Shown: positions 15,991 to 24,196 of the stretch, piece by piece
Layout: each line of letters begins with the position of its first letter
How positions within the stretch are numbered: the stretch's first letter is position 1
Program-made: the position numbers and the translations under genes
The notes under the pieces: generated by a model
What the model saw: only the letters and a program-made list of their open reading frames with translations
Told to the model about the DNA's origin: nothing
Databases searched by the model: none
Assembly (NCBI GenBank): GCA_030431055.1
Contig: JAUIJA010000008.1
Location: forward strand, 1-64,000
Direction of reading: 5' to 3'
Length of the DNA stretch: 64,000 nucleotides
DNA from: Bacteroidia bacterium
GTDB lineage: Bacteria; Bacteroidota; Bacteroidia; Flavobacteriales; Flavobacteriaceae

Positions 15991-17417
15991 TATTGCGATA
16001 GTTTTTTATTTAAATCGTCAACGAATTTTCTGAATTGTTTATCAGTAGCAACTAAATTATCGACAGTTTTACATGCATGAAGTACAGTAGCGTGATCGCG
16101 GTCGCCAATTTGACTTCCGATGTTTGCTAGTGAATTTTTAGTGTACTTTTTAGCAAAAAACATAGCTAATTGTCTAGCTTGAACAATGTGACGTTTTCTA
16201 GTTTTAGATTGAAGCGTTTCTAAATCTAATTGGAAATAATCTGAAACTACTTTTTGAATGTAATCCACAGAAATTTCTCGTTTAATGTTCTTAACAAATT
16301 TCTCAACAACTTGTTTCGCTAAATCAATCGTTACTTCTTTTTTGTTGAAAGAAGATTGTGCGATTAATGAAATGATTGCACCTTCAAGTTCGCGAACGTT
16401 AGACTTAATGTTTTTAGCAACATATTCAATGATTTCCTCTGGCATTTCAACACCATCTCTATACAGAATGTTGTTCAAGATTGAAACTCTTGTTTCGTAA
16501 TCTGGTTGGTGTAATTCAGCAGATAATCCCCATTTAAAACGCGATAATAAACGTTGCTCGATATCTTGCATGTCAACAGGAGCTTTATCAGAAGTTAAAA
16601 TCACCTGTTTTCCATTTTGGTGTAAATGGTTGAATATATGGAAAAATACATCTTGCGTTCCAGTTTTACCCGATAAGAACTGAACATCGTCAATAATTAA
16701 TACGTCAATTAATTGATAAAAATGGATAAAATCGTTACGAGTATTTTTCTTAACCGATTCTATGTATTGTTGCGTGAAAATTTCAGCTGAAATATATAAA
16801 ACTGTTTTTTCTGGATATTTTTCTTTTATCTCAACTCCAATTGCGTGTGCTAGGTGCGTTTTTCCTAGACCAACTCCACCAAAAATCAATAATGGGTTAA
16901 AAGAGGTTCCGCCAGGTTTATTAGCAACAGCCATACCAGCACTACGAGCTAATCGGTTTGAATCTCCTTCAAGGAAATTGTCGAAACTGTAATTTGCGTT
17001 TAATTGAGAATCGATGTTAATATTTCTAATTCCAGGAATAATAAATGGGTTTTTTAATTCTGGATCTTTTTGAACAATAGGAACATCAACTTCTTGAGTT
17101 TTTACAGCTTGTCGGTCTTTACTTGGAATTTGGTGTGTAAGTGGAAGTTTGTCGCTATAAGAGTTTTCCATCTTAATTTTATACAATAACTTTGCACTAG
17201 AACCAAGTTCTTTAGTTAAGGCAACTTTTAAAAGTTTTACATAGTGTTCTTCTAACCATTCATAGAAGAATTTACTAGGTACTTGAATAGAAAGCGCGTT
17301 TTCATTTAAGTCAACTGGCTGTATAGGTTCAAACCATGTTTTATAGGCTTGTTCCTGGATGTTATCCTTTATGAATGACAGACAGTTTTCCCATACTGAT
17401 TGCGCAGTTTTACTCAT
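15990..17417 (-). CDS. dnaA: Chromosomal replication initiator DnaA
   Basis: This 475-residue DnaA binds DnaA boxes and melts the origin. Domain I occupies about the first 85 residues; the AAA+ domain has Walker A GGVGLGKTHLA and Walker B VLIIDDVQF; domain IV carries the DnaA signature GDRDHATVLHACKTV. The 5' flank (17418-17664) is AT-rich but holds only one degenerate DnaA box, so an adjacent origin cannot be claimed. It heads an operon with a tyrosine phosphatase and an RsmI-type methyltransferase. Confidence 0.97.
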   Translation of the reverse strand: MSKTAQSVWENCLSFIKDNIQEQAYKTWFEPIQPVDLNENALSIQVPSKFFYEWLEEHYVKLLKVALTKELGSSAKLLYKIKMENSYSDKLPLTHQIPSKDRQAVKTQEVDVPIVQKDPELKNPFIIPGIRNINIDSQLNANYSFDNFLEGDSNRLARSAGMAVANKPGGTSFNPLLIFGGVGLGKTHLAHAIGVEIKEKYPEKTVLYISAEIFTQQYIESVKKNTRNDFIHFYQLIDVLIIDDVQFLSGKTGTQDVFFHIFNHLHQNGKQVILTSDKAPVDMQDIEQRLLSRFKWGLSAELHQPDYETRVSILNNILYRDGVEMPEEIIEYVAKNIKSNVRELEGAIISLIAQSSFNKKEVTIDLAKQVVEKFVKNIKREISVDYIQKVVSDYFQLDLETLQSKTRKRHIVQARQLAMFFAKKYTKNSLANIGSQIGDRDHATVLHACKTVDNLVATDKQFRKFVDDLNKKLSQ

Positions 17418-17664
17418 AAATGTAATTCTTTATAGTTGTTTTTTAGATTAATTAACTGTAATTCAAAGCGAAGACTATAAAAGTCGTTCTGTTAATTTGG
17501 GGAAACAAATATGTGAACAAATTTCTGTAAAAAAAAATGGAATTGGTATTGATTTTTTAAAAAAATTATTGTAGGTCTATTTAAGTTTTTTTTAAAAGTT
17601 AATTTAAGGATTCTTTAATACTAAAGGTAAATCTTACAAATAGAAAAATAAGATAAAAAAATAA

Positions 17665-18066
17665 ATGAAAAATTTTGATTTAAAAGTTAGGGTTAGATAT
17701 GCTGAAACTGATCAAATGGGTGTAGTGTATCATGGAAATTATGCGCAGTATTTTGAGATGGGGAGAGTAGAGTGGTTGCGTAATCTTGGGGTGTCATATA
17801 AATGGATGGAAGAAAACGGAGTTATGCTTCCTGTTGTTGCTTTAAACATGAATTATAAAAAGCCAGCTCGATACGATGATTTGCTAACTGTTAAAACAAT
17901 TTTTAAAAGTCAAACTTCAGTTAAAATTGAATTTGACTACGAAATTTATAATGAAAAAAATGAGTTGTTAACAACAGGATATTCTCTTTTAGTATTTGTA
18001 GATATGAAAACGGGTAAACCTACTGTTCCACCTAAATATGTAATGGAGAAATTAGAGAATTTATAA
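17665..18066 (+). CDS. Acyl-CoA thioesterase, YbgC/FadM-like hotdog
   Basis: This 133-residue single-hotdog protein has the 4-hydroxybenzoyl-CoA thioesterase signature VRYAETDQMGVVYHGNYAQYFE near the N-terminus, including the catalytic Asp of TDQMGVVYH. It hydrolyses acyl-CoA or acyl-ACP thioesters in the cytoplasm; the chain is unknown. It overlaps the convergent YigZ gene by 6 bp, so there is no room for a terminator. Confidence 0.92.
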   Translation: MKNFDLKVRVRYAETDQMGVVYHGNYAQYFEMGRVEWLRNLGVSYKWMEENGVMLPVVALNMNYKKPARYDDLLTVKTIFKSQTSVKIEFDYEIYNEKNELLTTGYSLLVFVDMKTGKPTVPPKYVMEKLENL

Positions 18067-18687
18067 TGTTTCTTTTTCTTTAATGGAAATTTCAAAAAGT
18101 GATTCAAAAATGTTGAAGATTTCTTCAGCATTTTTTTTGCGAATAGAAATTTCAATTTCACAATCAAGTTCCATTTTTTGATTAACTAAATTGATGTTTT
18201 TTTCTTTTATAACTCGCATTACTTTGTTCATGTTTTTGTAGTCGAACTTTACAATAAAATGTTTGTCGATAGTTTTTTCAATAATTTCAGCATTTTCTAG
18301 TGCCATTTGTGCGCCAGTTTTGTAAGCGTTAATTAAACCACTTACGCCAAGTTTAACGCCGCCAAAATAACGAACTACAACAACCAAAACATTCGTTACA
18401 TCAAAAGATAAAATTTGCCCATAAATAGGCATTCCTGCGCTATTATTTGGCTCGCCATCATCATTTGCTCTGTATTGTTTTGTTTCTGTTCCTATTTGAT
18501 AAGCATAACACCAATGACGTGCTTGATGATGTTGTTTTTTTAAATCAGATAAAATTTCTTTTACTTCTTCTTCAGAGTTTACAGGAAAAGCATAGCCAAA
18601 AAACTTACTGTTTTTATCTTTAAAAAGTGTTTCTTCAGATGGTTTTGTTATCGTTTTGTATATATCGTGATGTTTTTCTGTACTCAT
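18061..18687 (-). CDS. YigZ/IMPACT-family protein
   Basis: This 208-residue protein carries the UPF0029/IMPACT N-terminal domain: HHQARHWCYAY, DDGEPNNSAGMPI and VVRYFGGVKLG, followed by a C-terminal ferredoxin-like domain. Relatives are linked to translation control, but the molecular role in bacteria is not settled. It is preceded one base upstream by the DMT transporter gene, so they are probably one transcript. It overlaps the thioesterase gene tail to tail. Confidence 0.92.
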   Translation of the reverse strand: MSTEKHHDIYKTITKPSEETLFKDKNSKFFGYAFPVNSEEEVKEILSDLKKQHHQARHWCYAYQIGTETKQYRANDDGEPNNSAGMPIYGQILSFDVTNVLVVVVRYFGGVKLGVSGLINAYKTGAQMALENAEIIEKTIDKHFIVKFDYKNMNKVMRVIKEKNINLVNQKMELDCEIEISIRKKNAEEIFNIFESLFEISIKEKETL

Positions 18688-18688
18688 T

Positions 18689-19546
18689 TTAATTTGTTAC
18701 TAAATAAAGCGCAAATATTGAAAGTAAAATTCCTATATAATTTTTCTTGCTTAACTTTTCTTTAAAAAGGAGAATTCCTATTGTTGTGGTAAGCAAAATT
18801 ACACCAATATTTAGAATTGTAAAAATGGTAGAGCTTTCCATGTTTTCCGTTTGTAGAGCTTTTGTTAAAAAGTAAAGCGAAAAATAGTTTGGAACACCAA
18901 GAAATAATCCGCCAAGAATATTTTTAAATTCTAAAGTAATTCTTGATTGGACTAGTTTGTATGAAAAAGCAATTAGTCCAAAACCAAAAGCAGTTAAAAA
19001 GGTTATAGAGGAAAATAAAGAGGTTTCTCCTTTTGGTAAAAAACTATGCTGTGTAATGTTTATTAAAGTGTCGATTGTTCCAGCTCCAATAAAAAGTAAA
19101 ATTGGTAGTTGAAAATGCGAAAAATTTATTTCGGTATTTGGTTTTACTGAGACATAATAAACAGCAGAAAGAGCTATTAGAATTCCAATTGTATGTTGCA
19201 AAGTTGCTTGTTCATTAAAAATAAAAATTCCGTATGCAATTGGAATTATCATCGACATTTTACTAGCAACAGAAGCGACTGTTAATCCGTTAGTTTGAGT
19301 AGTTTTTGCAATAATGTAAAAAACAGCAATGAAAAGAAAACCTAAGACTAAACTAAACGGGAACCAAGTTTTTTGTGGGATTTCTTCAAATTGAAAACTA
19401 TTACTACTTAAAAATGCACCGAGAGTAAAAGCTACAATATAATTAAATAGAATAGCCTGAAAAGTATCTATGGAAAACCTACTAAAATATTTAAAAACAA
19501 CATAAAGTAAACTAGAAAAAACAATAGCAAGAAGAATAGTAATCAT
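18689..19546 (-). CDS. DMT-superfamily (EamA-type) inner-membrane transporter
   Basis: This 285-residue protein consists almost wholly of hydrophobic segments, about ten helices arranged as two five-helix halves. Late in each half lie helices of the EamA kind (VASKMSMIIPIAYGIFIF and FTILNIGVILLTTTIGILLF). The substrate is unknown; relatives export metabolites or amino acids. It lies in a minus-strand run with ribD and the HAD gene upstream and yigZ downstream. Confidence 0.88.
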   Translation of the reverse strand: MITILLAIVFSSLLYVVFKYFSRFSIDTFQAILFNYIVAFTLGAFLSSNSFQFEEIPQKTWFPFSLVLGFLFIAVFYIIAKTTQTNGLTVASVASKMSMIIPIAYGIFIFNEQATLQHTIGILIALSAVYYVSVKPNTEINFSHFQLPILLFIGAGTIDTLINITQHSFLPKGETSLFSSITFLTAFGFGLIAFSYKLVQSRITLEFKNILGGLFLGVPNYFSLYFLTKALQTENMESSTIFTILNIGVILLTTTIGILLFKEKLSKKNYIGILLSIFALYLVTN

Positions 19547-19554
19547 TTCAATCT

Positions 19555-20166
19555 TTAAACTGGAATAGAGTTGAATTTAGTTAAAAGTTGTGTAACATCT
19601 TCTTTTTCTGGATTCAAATGCCAAGTGTTCAGACCTAATTTTTGTGCACTTTCAATGTTTGCTAAAGTATCGTCGATAAAAAGTGTTTTTTTAGGAATCA
19701 AATTGTGGTTGTTTATTATAAACTGAAAAGCTTTGATGTCTGGTTTTCTAAAGCCAAACTCAAACGAAAAATAAACTTTTTCAAAACAGCTGTAAAAATC
19801 GCGCGAAAATGAAATTCCAAATTTGTGCTCAAATCTTTCAACATGTGTTCTATCAGCGTTACTAAGTAAATAGAGTTTGTATTTAGAAGACAACACTTGA
19901 AGAAACTCTAAGCGTTCTAATGGAAAGTCTTGAACCAAACTATTCCAAGCAGTTCTAATTTCCGCAACATCGCGATTAGGAATAAATTTTTGAAAACCAG
20001 TAAAATAATCCAGTTCATCTATTTTTCCCATTTCATATTGCGCATTCAATTCGGTTAATTCATTATTCCATTCTTTCAAGCCTAATTTCTTTAGCTCGTT
20101 CATACAAGTATCCATGTCAATATTGACAAAAACATTACCGAAATCAAATATAATTGCTTCAATCAT
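19555..20166 (-). CDS. HAD-family phosphatase (YihX-like)
   Basis: This 203-residue HAD hydrolase has motif I IIFDFGNVFVNID, motif II LLSNAD and a late motif TLFIDDTLAN, as in YihX-type sugar phosphatases. The ORF track starts at 20190, but ATG 20166 puts motif I at the N-terminus and overlaps the ribD stop by 8 bp (ATGATTGA). Riboflavin synthesis needs an unassigned HAD phosphatase after RibD; coupling to ribD makes this a candidate, which is inference only. Confidence 0.9.
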   Translation of the reverse strand: MIEAIIFDFGNVFVNIDMDTCMNELKKLGLKEWNNELTELNAQYEMGKIDELDYFTGFQKFIPNRDVAEIRTAWNSLVQDFPLERLEFLQVLSSKYKLYLLSNADRTHVERFEHKFGISFSRDFYSCFEKVYFSFEFGFRKPDIKAFQFIINNHNLIPKKTLFIDDTLANIESAQKLGLNTWHLNPEKEDVTQLLTKFNSIPV

Positions 20167-21220
20167 AATTTTTGAAAATTTTAAGTTCATCTTCCATTAT
20201 GGAAAAACTAGAAACGGGGTTTCGTTTGTTGAAATTTGGAGCTAAAATTCCTTTTTTTAGGCTTGTATTTCCTTTGAAAATTCTCGCTTCGTCCCAAAGG
20301 TTTTCCTTAATAAAGTACTCTAAAGTCTTTCTTCCGCCTTCAATAATAACCGATTGAATGTTTTCTTGGTAAAGCGTTGAAAGTGTAGTTTTTATAAAAT
20401 GATTATCAAATATAGCTTTTTTGTGTGAATATTTTAAACTTTCTGTTAAAAAAATATCTTCTGAAAATATAAGTGTTTTGATTTTTCCCGATTTTATTTC
20501 GAAATCTTCAGGAATTTTATTGCTTTTGTCAATGGCAATTCTAATTGGATTGTTCCCAAAGTAATCTCGAGCATCAAGTTTCGGATTGTCATCTAGAACG
20601 GTTTGCGTACCAACTAAAATAGCTTGTTCCTCTGTTCGCCATTTATGAACCAATTGCCTAGAATTTTGATTTGTTATCCAAACTGGACGATTGTCATTCT
20701 GAGCTTGTCGAAGAATCTTATCAGGAGCAATAAAGCCATCGCTGCTTTCGGCCCATTTTAAGATAATATACGGACGCTTTTTATTATGAAAAGTAAAAAA
20801 ACGCTTGTTTAATTCTTGACATTCTTTTTCAAGAACACCTACAATTACATTTTTACCCGAATATTTTAGTTTTTGAATTCCAGTTCCAGCAACTTTAGCA
20901 AATGGATCAATTGTTCCTACAACAACATTCGGAATTTCATTGGCAATAATTAAATCGCAACAAGGCGGTGTTTTACCAAAATGACTACAAGGCTCAAGTG
21001 TAACATAAATGGTAGCTTCTTTTAAAAGCGATTTATCTTTTACCGAATTAACTGCATTAACTTCTGCATGTGGTTCACCTGCTTTTTTATGCCAACCTTC
21101 ACCTATAATTTTCCCGTTGTGTACAATAACACTTCCCACTAATGGATTAGGGTAAGTTGTTCCCAAACCATTTTTGGCTAATTGTAAAGCACGATGCATG
21201 TAAAATTCGTGAGTAGTCAT
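20159..21220 (-). CDS. ribD: Bifunctional riboflavin deaminase/reductase RibD
   Basis: This 353-residue protein has an N-terminal zinc deaminase domain (HAEVNAV, EPCSHFGKTPPC) and a C-terminal reductase domain (KWAESSDGFIA, EGGRKTLEYF). It catalyses two early steps of riboflavin synthesis from GTP. Near residue 175, at the start of the reductase domain, the segment ILRQAQND is encoded by a 26-bp REP-like repeat (20693-20718) that also occurs between genes in this window. The repeat keeps the frame. Its 3' end overlaps the HAD phosphatase gene. Confidence 0.95.
   Translation of the reverse strand: MTTHEFYMHRALQLAKNGLGTTYPNPLVGSVIVHNGKIIGEGWHKKAGEPHAEVNAVNSVKDKSLLKEATIYVTLEPCSHFGKTPPCCDLIIANEIPNVVVGTIDPFAKVAGTGIQKLKYSGKNVIVGVLEKECQELNKRFFTFHNKKRPYIILKWAESSDGFIAPDKILRQAQNDNRPVWITNQNSRQLVHKWRTEEQAILVGTQTVLDDNPKLDARDYFGNNPIRIAIDKSNKIPEDFEIKSGKIKTLIFSEDIFLTESLKYSHKKAIFDNHFIKTTLSTLYQENIQSVIIEGGRKTLEYFIKENLWDEARIFKGNTSLKKGILAPNFNKRNPVSSFSIMEDELKIFKNYD
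20693..20718. repeat. REP-like repeat inside ribD, in frame
   Basis: GTCATTCTGAGCTTGTCGAA plus GAATCT. It differs by one base from the intergenic copy at 24121-24146 and is related to 52271-52297. It encodes about eight residues of RibD. Confidence 0.85.
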
Positions 21221-21299
21221 ATTACAAAAATACTATTTTTAACTATCTTTTACGCTAAGCTTGTGTGAATTTCATTACTTTTACGAATAACTTTTTAAA

Positions 21300-21776
21300 A
21301 TGATTTTACGTAAAATACAACCTCAAGATAATGAGCAAATTGCAAAAGTAATTCGAGATGTTTTTGACGAATTAAACGCTCCAAAAGAAGGAACAGCTTA
21401 TGCCGATCCTATTCTTGATCAATTGTATGAAGTATATCAAAAACCGAAATCTATTTATTTTGTAGTTGAAAATAATGGCGAAGTTATTGGCGGAGGCGGA
21501 TTAGCTCCTTTAGAAAACGCAACAGAAGAGTTTTGCGAACTACAAAAAATGTATTTAGCTCCACAGGCTAGAGGTTTAGGTTTAGGAAAAGAAATTATTG
21601 AAAAAAGTTTAACCTTTGCAAAAGAACAAAGGTTTACTAAGTGTTATTTGGAAACACTTCCATTTATGAAAGATGCCAGAAAGTTGTATGAAAAAATGGG
21701 TTTTCAGTATTTGGAAAAACCTATGGGTTGTACTGGTCACAAAAGTTGCGATGTTTGGATGATAAAAGAAGTATAG
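21300..21776 (+). CDS. GNAT-family N-acetyltransferase
   Basis: This 158-residue GNAT protein has the acetyl-CoA-binding motif LAPQARGLGLGKEIIEKSL and a C-terminal LYEKMGFQYL, as in small ArsN2/PhnO-like acetyltransferases. The substrate is unknown. It is divergent from ribD and followed by a short repeat element and prmC. Confidence 0.88.
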   Translation: MILRKIQPQDNEQIAKVIRDVFDELNAPKEGTAYADPILDQLYEVYQKPKSIYFVVENNGEVIGGGGLAPLENATEEFCELQKMYLAPQARGLGLGKEIIEKSLTFAKEQRFTKCYLETLPFMKDARKLYEKMGFQYLEKPMGCTGHKSCDVWMIKEV

Positions 21777-21780
21777 TTTT

Positions 21781-21826
21781 CGTCAGTTTGAGTGATTTTC
21801 TGAAAGAAAATTGTATCGAAAACAAG
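21781..21826. repeat. Short form of the 88-bp REP-like composite
   Basis: Starts CGTCAGTTTGAGTGATTTTC and ends TTGTATCGAAAAC. Both ends match the longer copies at 39777-39862 and 42270-42356, while the middle is missing. It lies between the GNAT gene and prmC. Confidence 0.65.
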
Positions 21827-21845
21827 AAAAATTAAATTAGTCAAA

Positions 21846-22745
21846 GTGAAAATTAAAGAATTAAGAATACAATTTCAAAAGGAATTACAATCTATTTATG
21901 ATAAGGAAGAAATTGACAGTTTTTTCTTTATGATAACGGATATATTATATGAAATTAGACGAATTGACTTTACTTTAAATCCCGATTTTGAAATTGAAAA
22001 TAAATCTGAATGGGAAAGTATAATTTCCGATTTAAAACAAGAAAAACCTATTCAATATATTTTAGGCGAAGCTTGGTTTTATGGACTGAGATTTAATGTA
22101 AGTGAGAGTACACTTATTCCACGACCAGAAACAGAGGAATTAGTAGAATGGATAATTGAAAGTGTAAAGTCAAAAGGTGATAATGCTTCTCCATTAACCT
22201 TTAACCCAAAACCTTTAACCTTATTAGACATTGGAACAGGAACTGGTTGTATTCCGATTAGTTTAAAAGCTAATTTACCTCAAACTGAAGTTTTCGCTAT
22301 TGATGTCTCCGAAAAAGCATTGGAAGTTGCTAATCTAAATGCAAAAGAAAATAATGTTGATATTAACTTTATTCAAGCTGATATTTTAAACACCGAAGAT
22401 TTATTGTCACTTCGAACGAAGTCGAGAAATCTTCCTAAATTAGATATGATAGTTTCCAATCCTCCTTATGTTCGTAATTTAGAAAAAGAAGAAATAAAAA
22501 AAAATGTATTGGATTACGAACCACATTTGGCGCTTTTTGTTGAAGATAACGACGCGCTTTTGTTTTACAGAAAAATAGCACAACTAGCGAAAGATAATCT
22601 ACAACCAAAAGGATTGTTGTTTTTTGAAATCAATCAATACTTAGGAAAAGAAACAGTTGAATTATTAGAAAACTTAGGTTTTAAAAATATTGAACTACGA
22701 AAAGATTTAAGAGGAAATGATAGAATGATTAAAGCGAGTATTTAA
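21846..22745 (+). CDS. prmC: Release factor glutamine N5-methyltransferase PrmC
   Basis: This 299-residue enzyme methylates the GGQ glutamine of peptide chain release factors. The N-terminal helical domain is followed by the SAM motif LDIGTGTGCIPISL and the substrate motif VSNPPYV. The start is GTG at 21846, which gives the usual N-terminus. Between the SAM domain core and NPPY, residues SLRTKSRNL are encoded by a REP-like repeat (22406-22432). A second unusual stretch, GDNASPLTFNPKPLT, precedes the SAM motif. Both keep the frame. The stop codon abuts the stop of the convergent permease gene. Confidence 0.94.
   Translation: MKIKELRIQFQKELQSIYDKEEIDSFFFMITDILYEIRRIDFTLNPDFEIENKSEWESIISDLKQEKPIQYILGEAWFYGLRFNVSESTLIPRPETEELVEWIIESVKSKGDNASPLTFNPKPLTLLDIGTGTGCIPISLKANLPQTEVFAIDVSEKALEVANLNAKENNVDINFIQADILNTEDLLSLRTKSRNLPKLDMIVSNPPYVRNLEKEEIKKNVLDYEPHLALFVEDNDALLFYRKIAQLAKDNLQPKGLLFFEINQYLGKETVELLENLGFKNIELRKDLRGNDRMIKASI
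22406..22432. repeat. REP-like repeat inside prmC, in frame
   Basis: GTCACTTCGAACGAAGTCGA plus GAAATCT, a palindromic REP-like sequence of the same group as the intergenic copies. It encodes SLRTKSRNL in PrmC. Confidence 0.8.
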
Positions 22746-23987
22746 CTATTCATAACGCAACGCTTCTACAGGATCTAATTTCGCGGCTTTTAATGCAGGA
22801 ACTAATCCAGAAATAATCGTAACAACAATTGTTGTAATTAATGTTGCAATAATAGCTAACCAAGGCGTAGTAAATGCAAAATCTAAAACAGAGGCTAATC
22901 CAAAGCCTGTTAGAATTCCTAAAATCATTCCAAGTAATCCGCCCATTTGACTAATTACAAAGGTTTCTGTTAAGAATTGCCAACCGATAGTCGATTTTTT
23001 TGCACCAAGTGATTTTCGAATTCCAATTTCTCGTGTTCTCTCAGTAACCGAAACTAACATGATATTGGTTAAGGCAATTGTAGAACCAAAAACGGTAAGC
23101 ATACCAATTACCCAAGCGATAATTCGTAAAAAACCTGTTTGTTCAAGTAAACGTTGTCTTAAATCGTCGCTTCGAGAAATTCCGAAATTATTTTTTTCAA
23201 TCGGATTTAGTTTACGAACTTTTCGCATCGTTATAATCGCATCATCAACAGCTTCGTCTAATAAGTTTTCGTTATTTACCATCACATTTAAATCGTAATT
23301 GATATTTGGTGCCGAAAAAAGTGAACGTGCTACTTGTATCGGAATTAAAACTCGTAAATCTTGACTGTTTCCAAAGGTTGATCCTTTTTCTTTTAAAACT
23401 CCAATTACTTTAAATTTCGCTCCGCGTATAGAAATAATTTTATCTAACGGATTTTTATCTTTAAATAATCCTTTTTCAAAATCGGAACCTAAAACACAAA
23501 CATAATTGTTGTTTTCAATATCAAAAGAAGTAAAATTTCTTCCTTTTGTAACTTCCATTCCTTTATTTGGGCAGTAATTTTCATCGGTTCCTAAAACAGA
23601 AATTTCAGGATCAGTCTTTTCATGCTTATACTTAACTTCAATTCCAGATGCTGCAGTAAATGAAAGTGAAGTATTTGTTAGAGGAAAACTAAATTTATTT
23701 TGAAAGGCTTTTGCTTCAGGATAACTAATAATAGGATTGGGTTTAAATTCTTCATCATTTTGATTAATTTGAGAAGAAAAATCGTAGCGACTCATCGAAA
23801 AAGTATTCGCTCCCATCGAGGCAAAGTTTTTTATCAAAGAGTTTTCTAAAGCAGTAACCAAAGACAATACGCCAACTAATGCCCAAATTCCGATAGCAAT
23901 AATTAATACCGTTAACGATGTTCGTAAAGCTTGACTCTTAATCGAATCGAGTGCAATTTTTGTATTTTCTTTAAATAATCCTACCAT
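22746..23987 (-). CDS. ABC transporter permease, MacB/FtsX type
   Basis: This 413-residue protein has one N-terminal membrane helix, a long periplasmic MacB-like domain, and three C-terminal helices of the FtsX type (starting SVTERTREIGIRKSLGAKK). Such permeases act with an ATPase of the MacB/LolD kind to export peptides, lipoproteins or toxins across the envelope. No ATPase or membrane-fusion partner lies next to it here. Its stop codon is directly against the prmC stop. Confidence 0.9.
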   Translation of the reverse strand: MVGLFKENTKIALDSIKSQALRTSLTVLIIAIGIWALVGVLSLVTALENSLIKNFASMGANTFSMSRYDFSSQINQNDEEFKPNPIISYPEAKAFQNKFSFPLTNTSLSFTAASGIEVKYKHEKTDPEISVLGTDENYCPNKGMEVTKGRNFTSFDIENNNYVCVLGSDFEKGLFKDKNPLDKIISIRGAKFKVIGVLKEKGSTFGNSQDLRVLIPIQVARSLFSAPNINYDLNVMVNNENLLDEAVDDAIITMRKVRKLNPIEKNNFGISRSDDLRQRLLEQTGFLRIIAWVIGMLTVFGSTIALTNIMLVSVTERTREIGIRKSLGAKKSTIGWQFLTETFVISQMGGLLGMILGILTGFGLASVLDFAFTTPWLAIIATLITTIVVTIISGLVPALKAAKLDPVEALRYE

Positions 23988-24120
23988 AGTTGTTCTATAA
24001 GACTCGGTTTTCTATTTTTTGTTACAAGAAAATTTAGAAAAAACGAAATGAAAAACTGTTATTGATTTAATTTTTAAGAATCAGTTTTAAGTTCGATATT
24101 TGCATTAGAAATAACGTCTT

Positions 24121-24180
24121 GTCATTCTAAGCTTGTCGAAGAATCTTACTAAAAAATGTTTCGACTTCGTTCAACATGAC
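24121..24180. repeat. REP-like palindromic repeat in the hisS leader
   Basis: GTCATTCTAAGCTTGTCGAA begins the left arm; the right arm TCGACTTCGTTCAACATGAC is roughly its complement. The ORF-track start of hisS (24176) lies inside the right arm. Confidence 0.8.
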
Positions 24181-24196
24181 AAAAATGAAATTTAAA

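Noticed and set aside
17418-17664. Possible oriC upstream of dnaA.
   Set aside because: AT-rich tracts are present, but only one degenerate DnaA box (TTGTTCACA, minus strand near 17512-17520) was found; no cluster of TTATCCACA.
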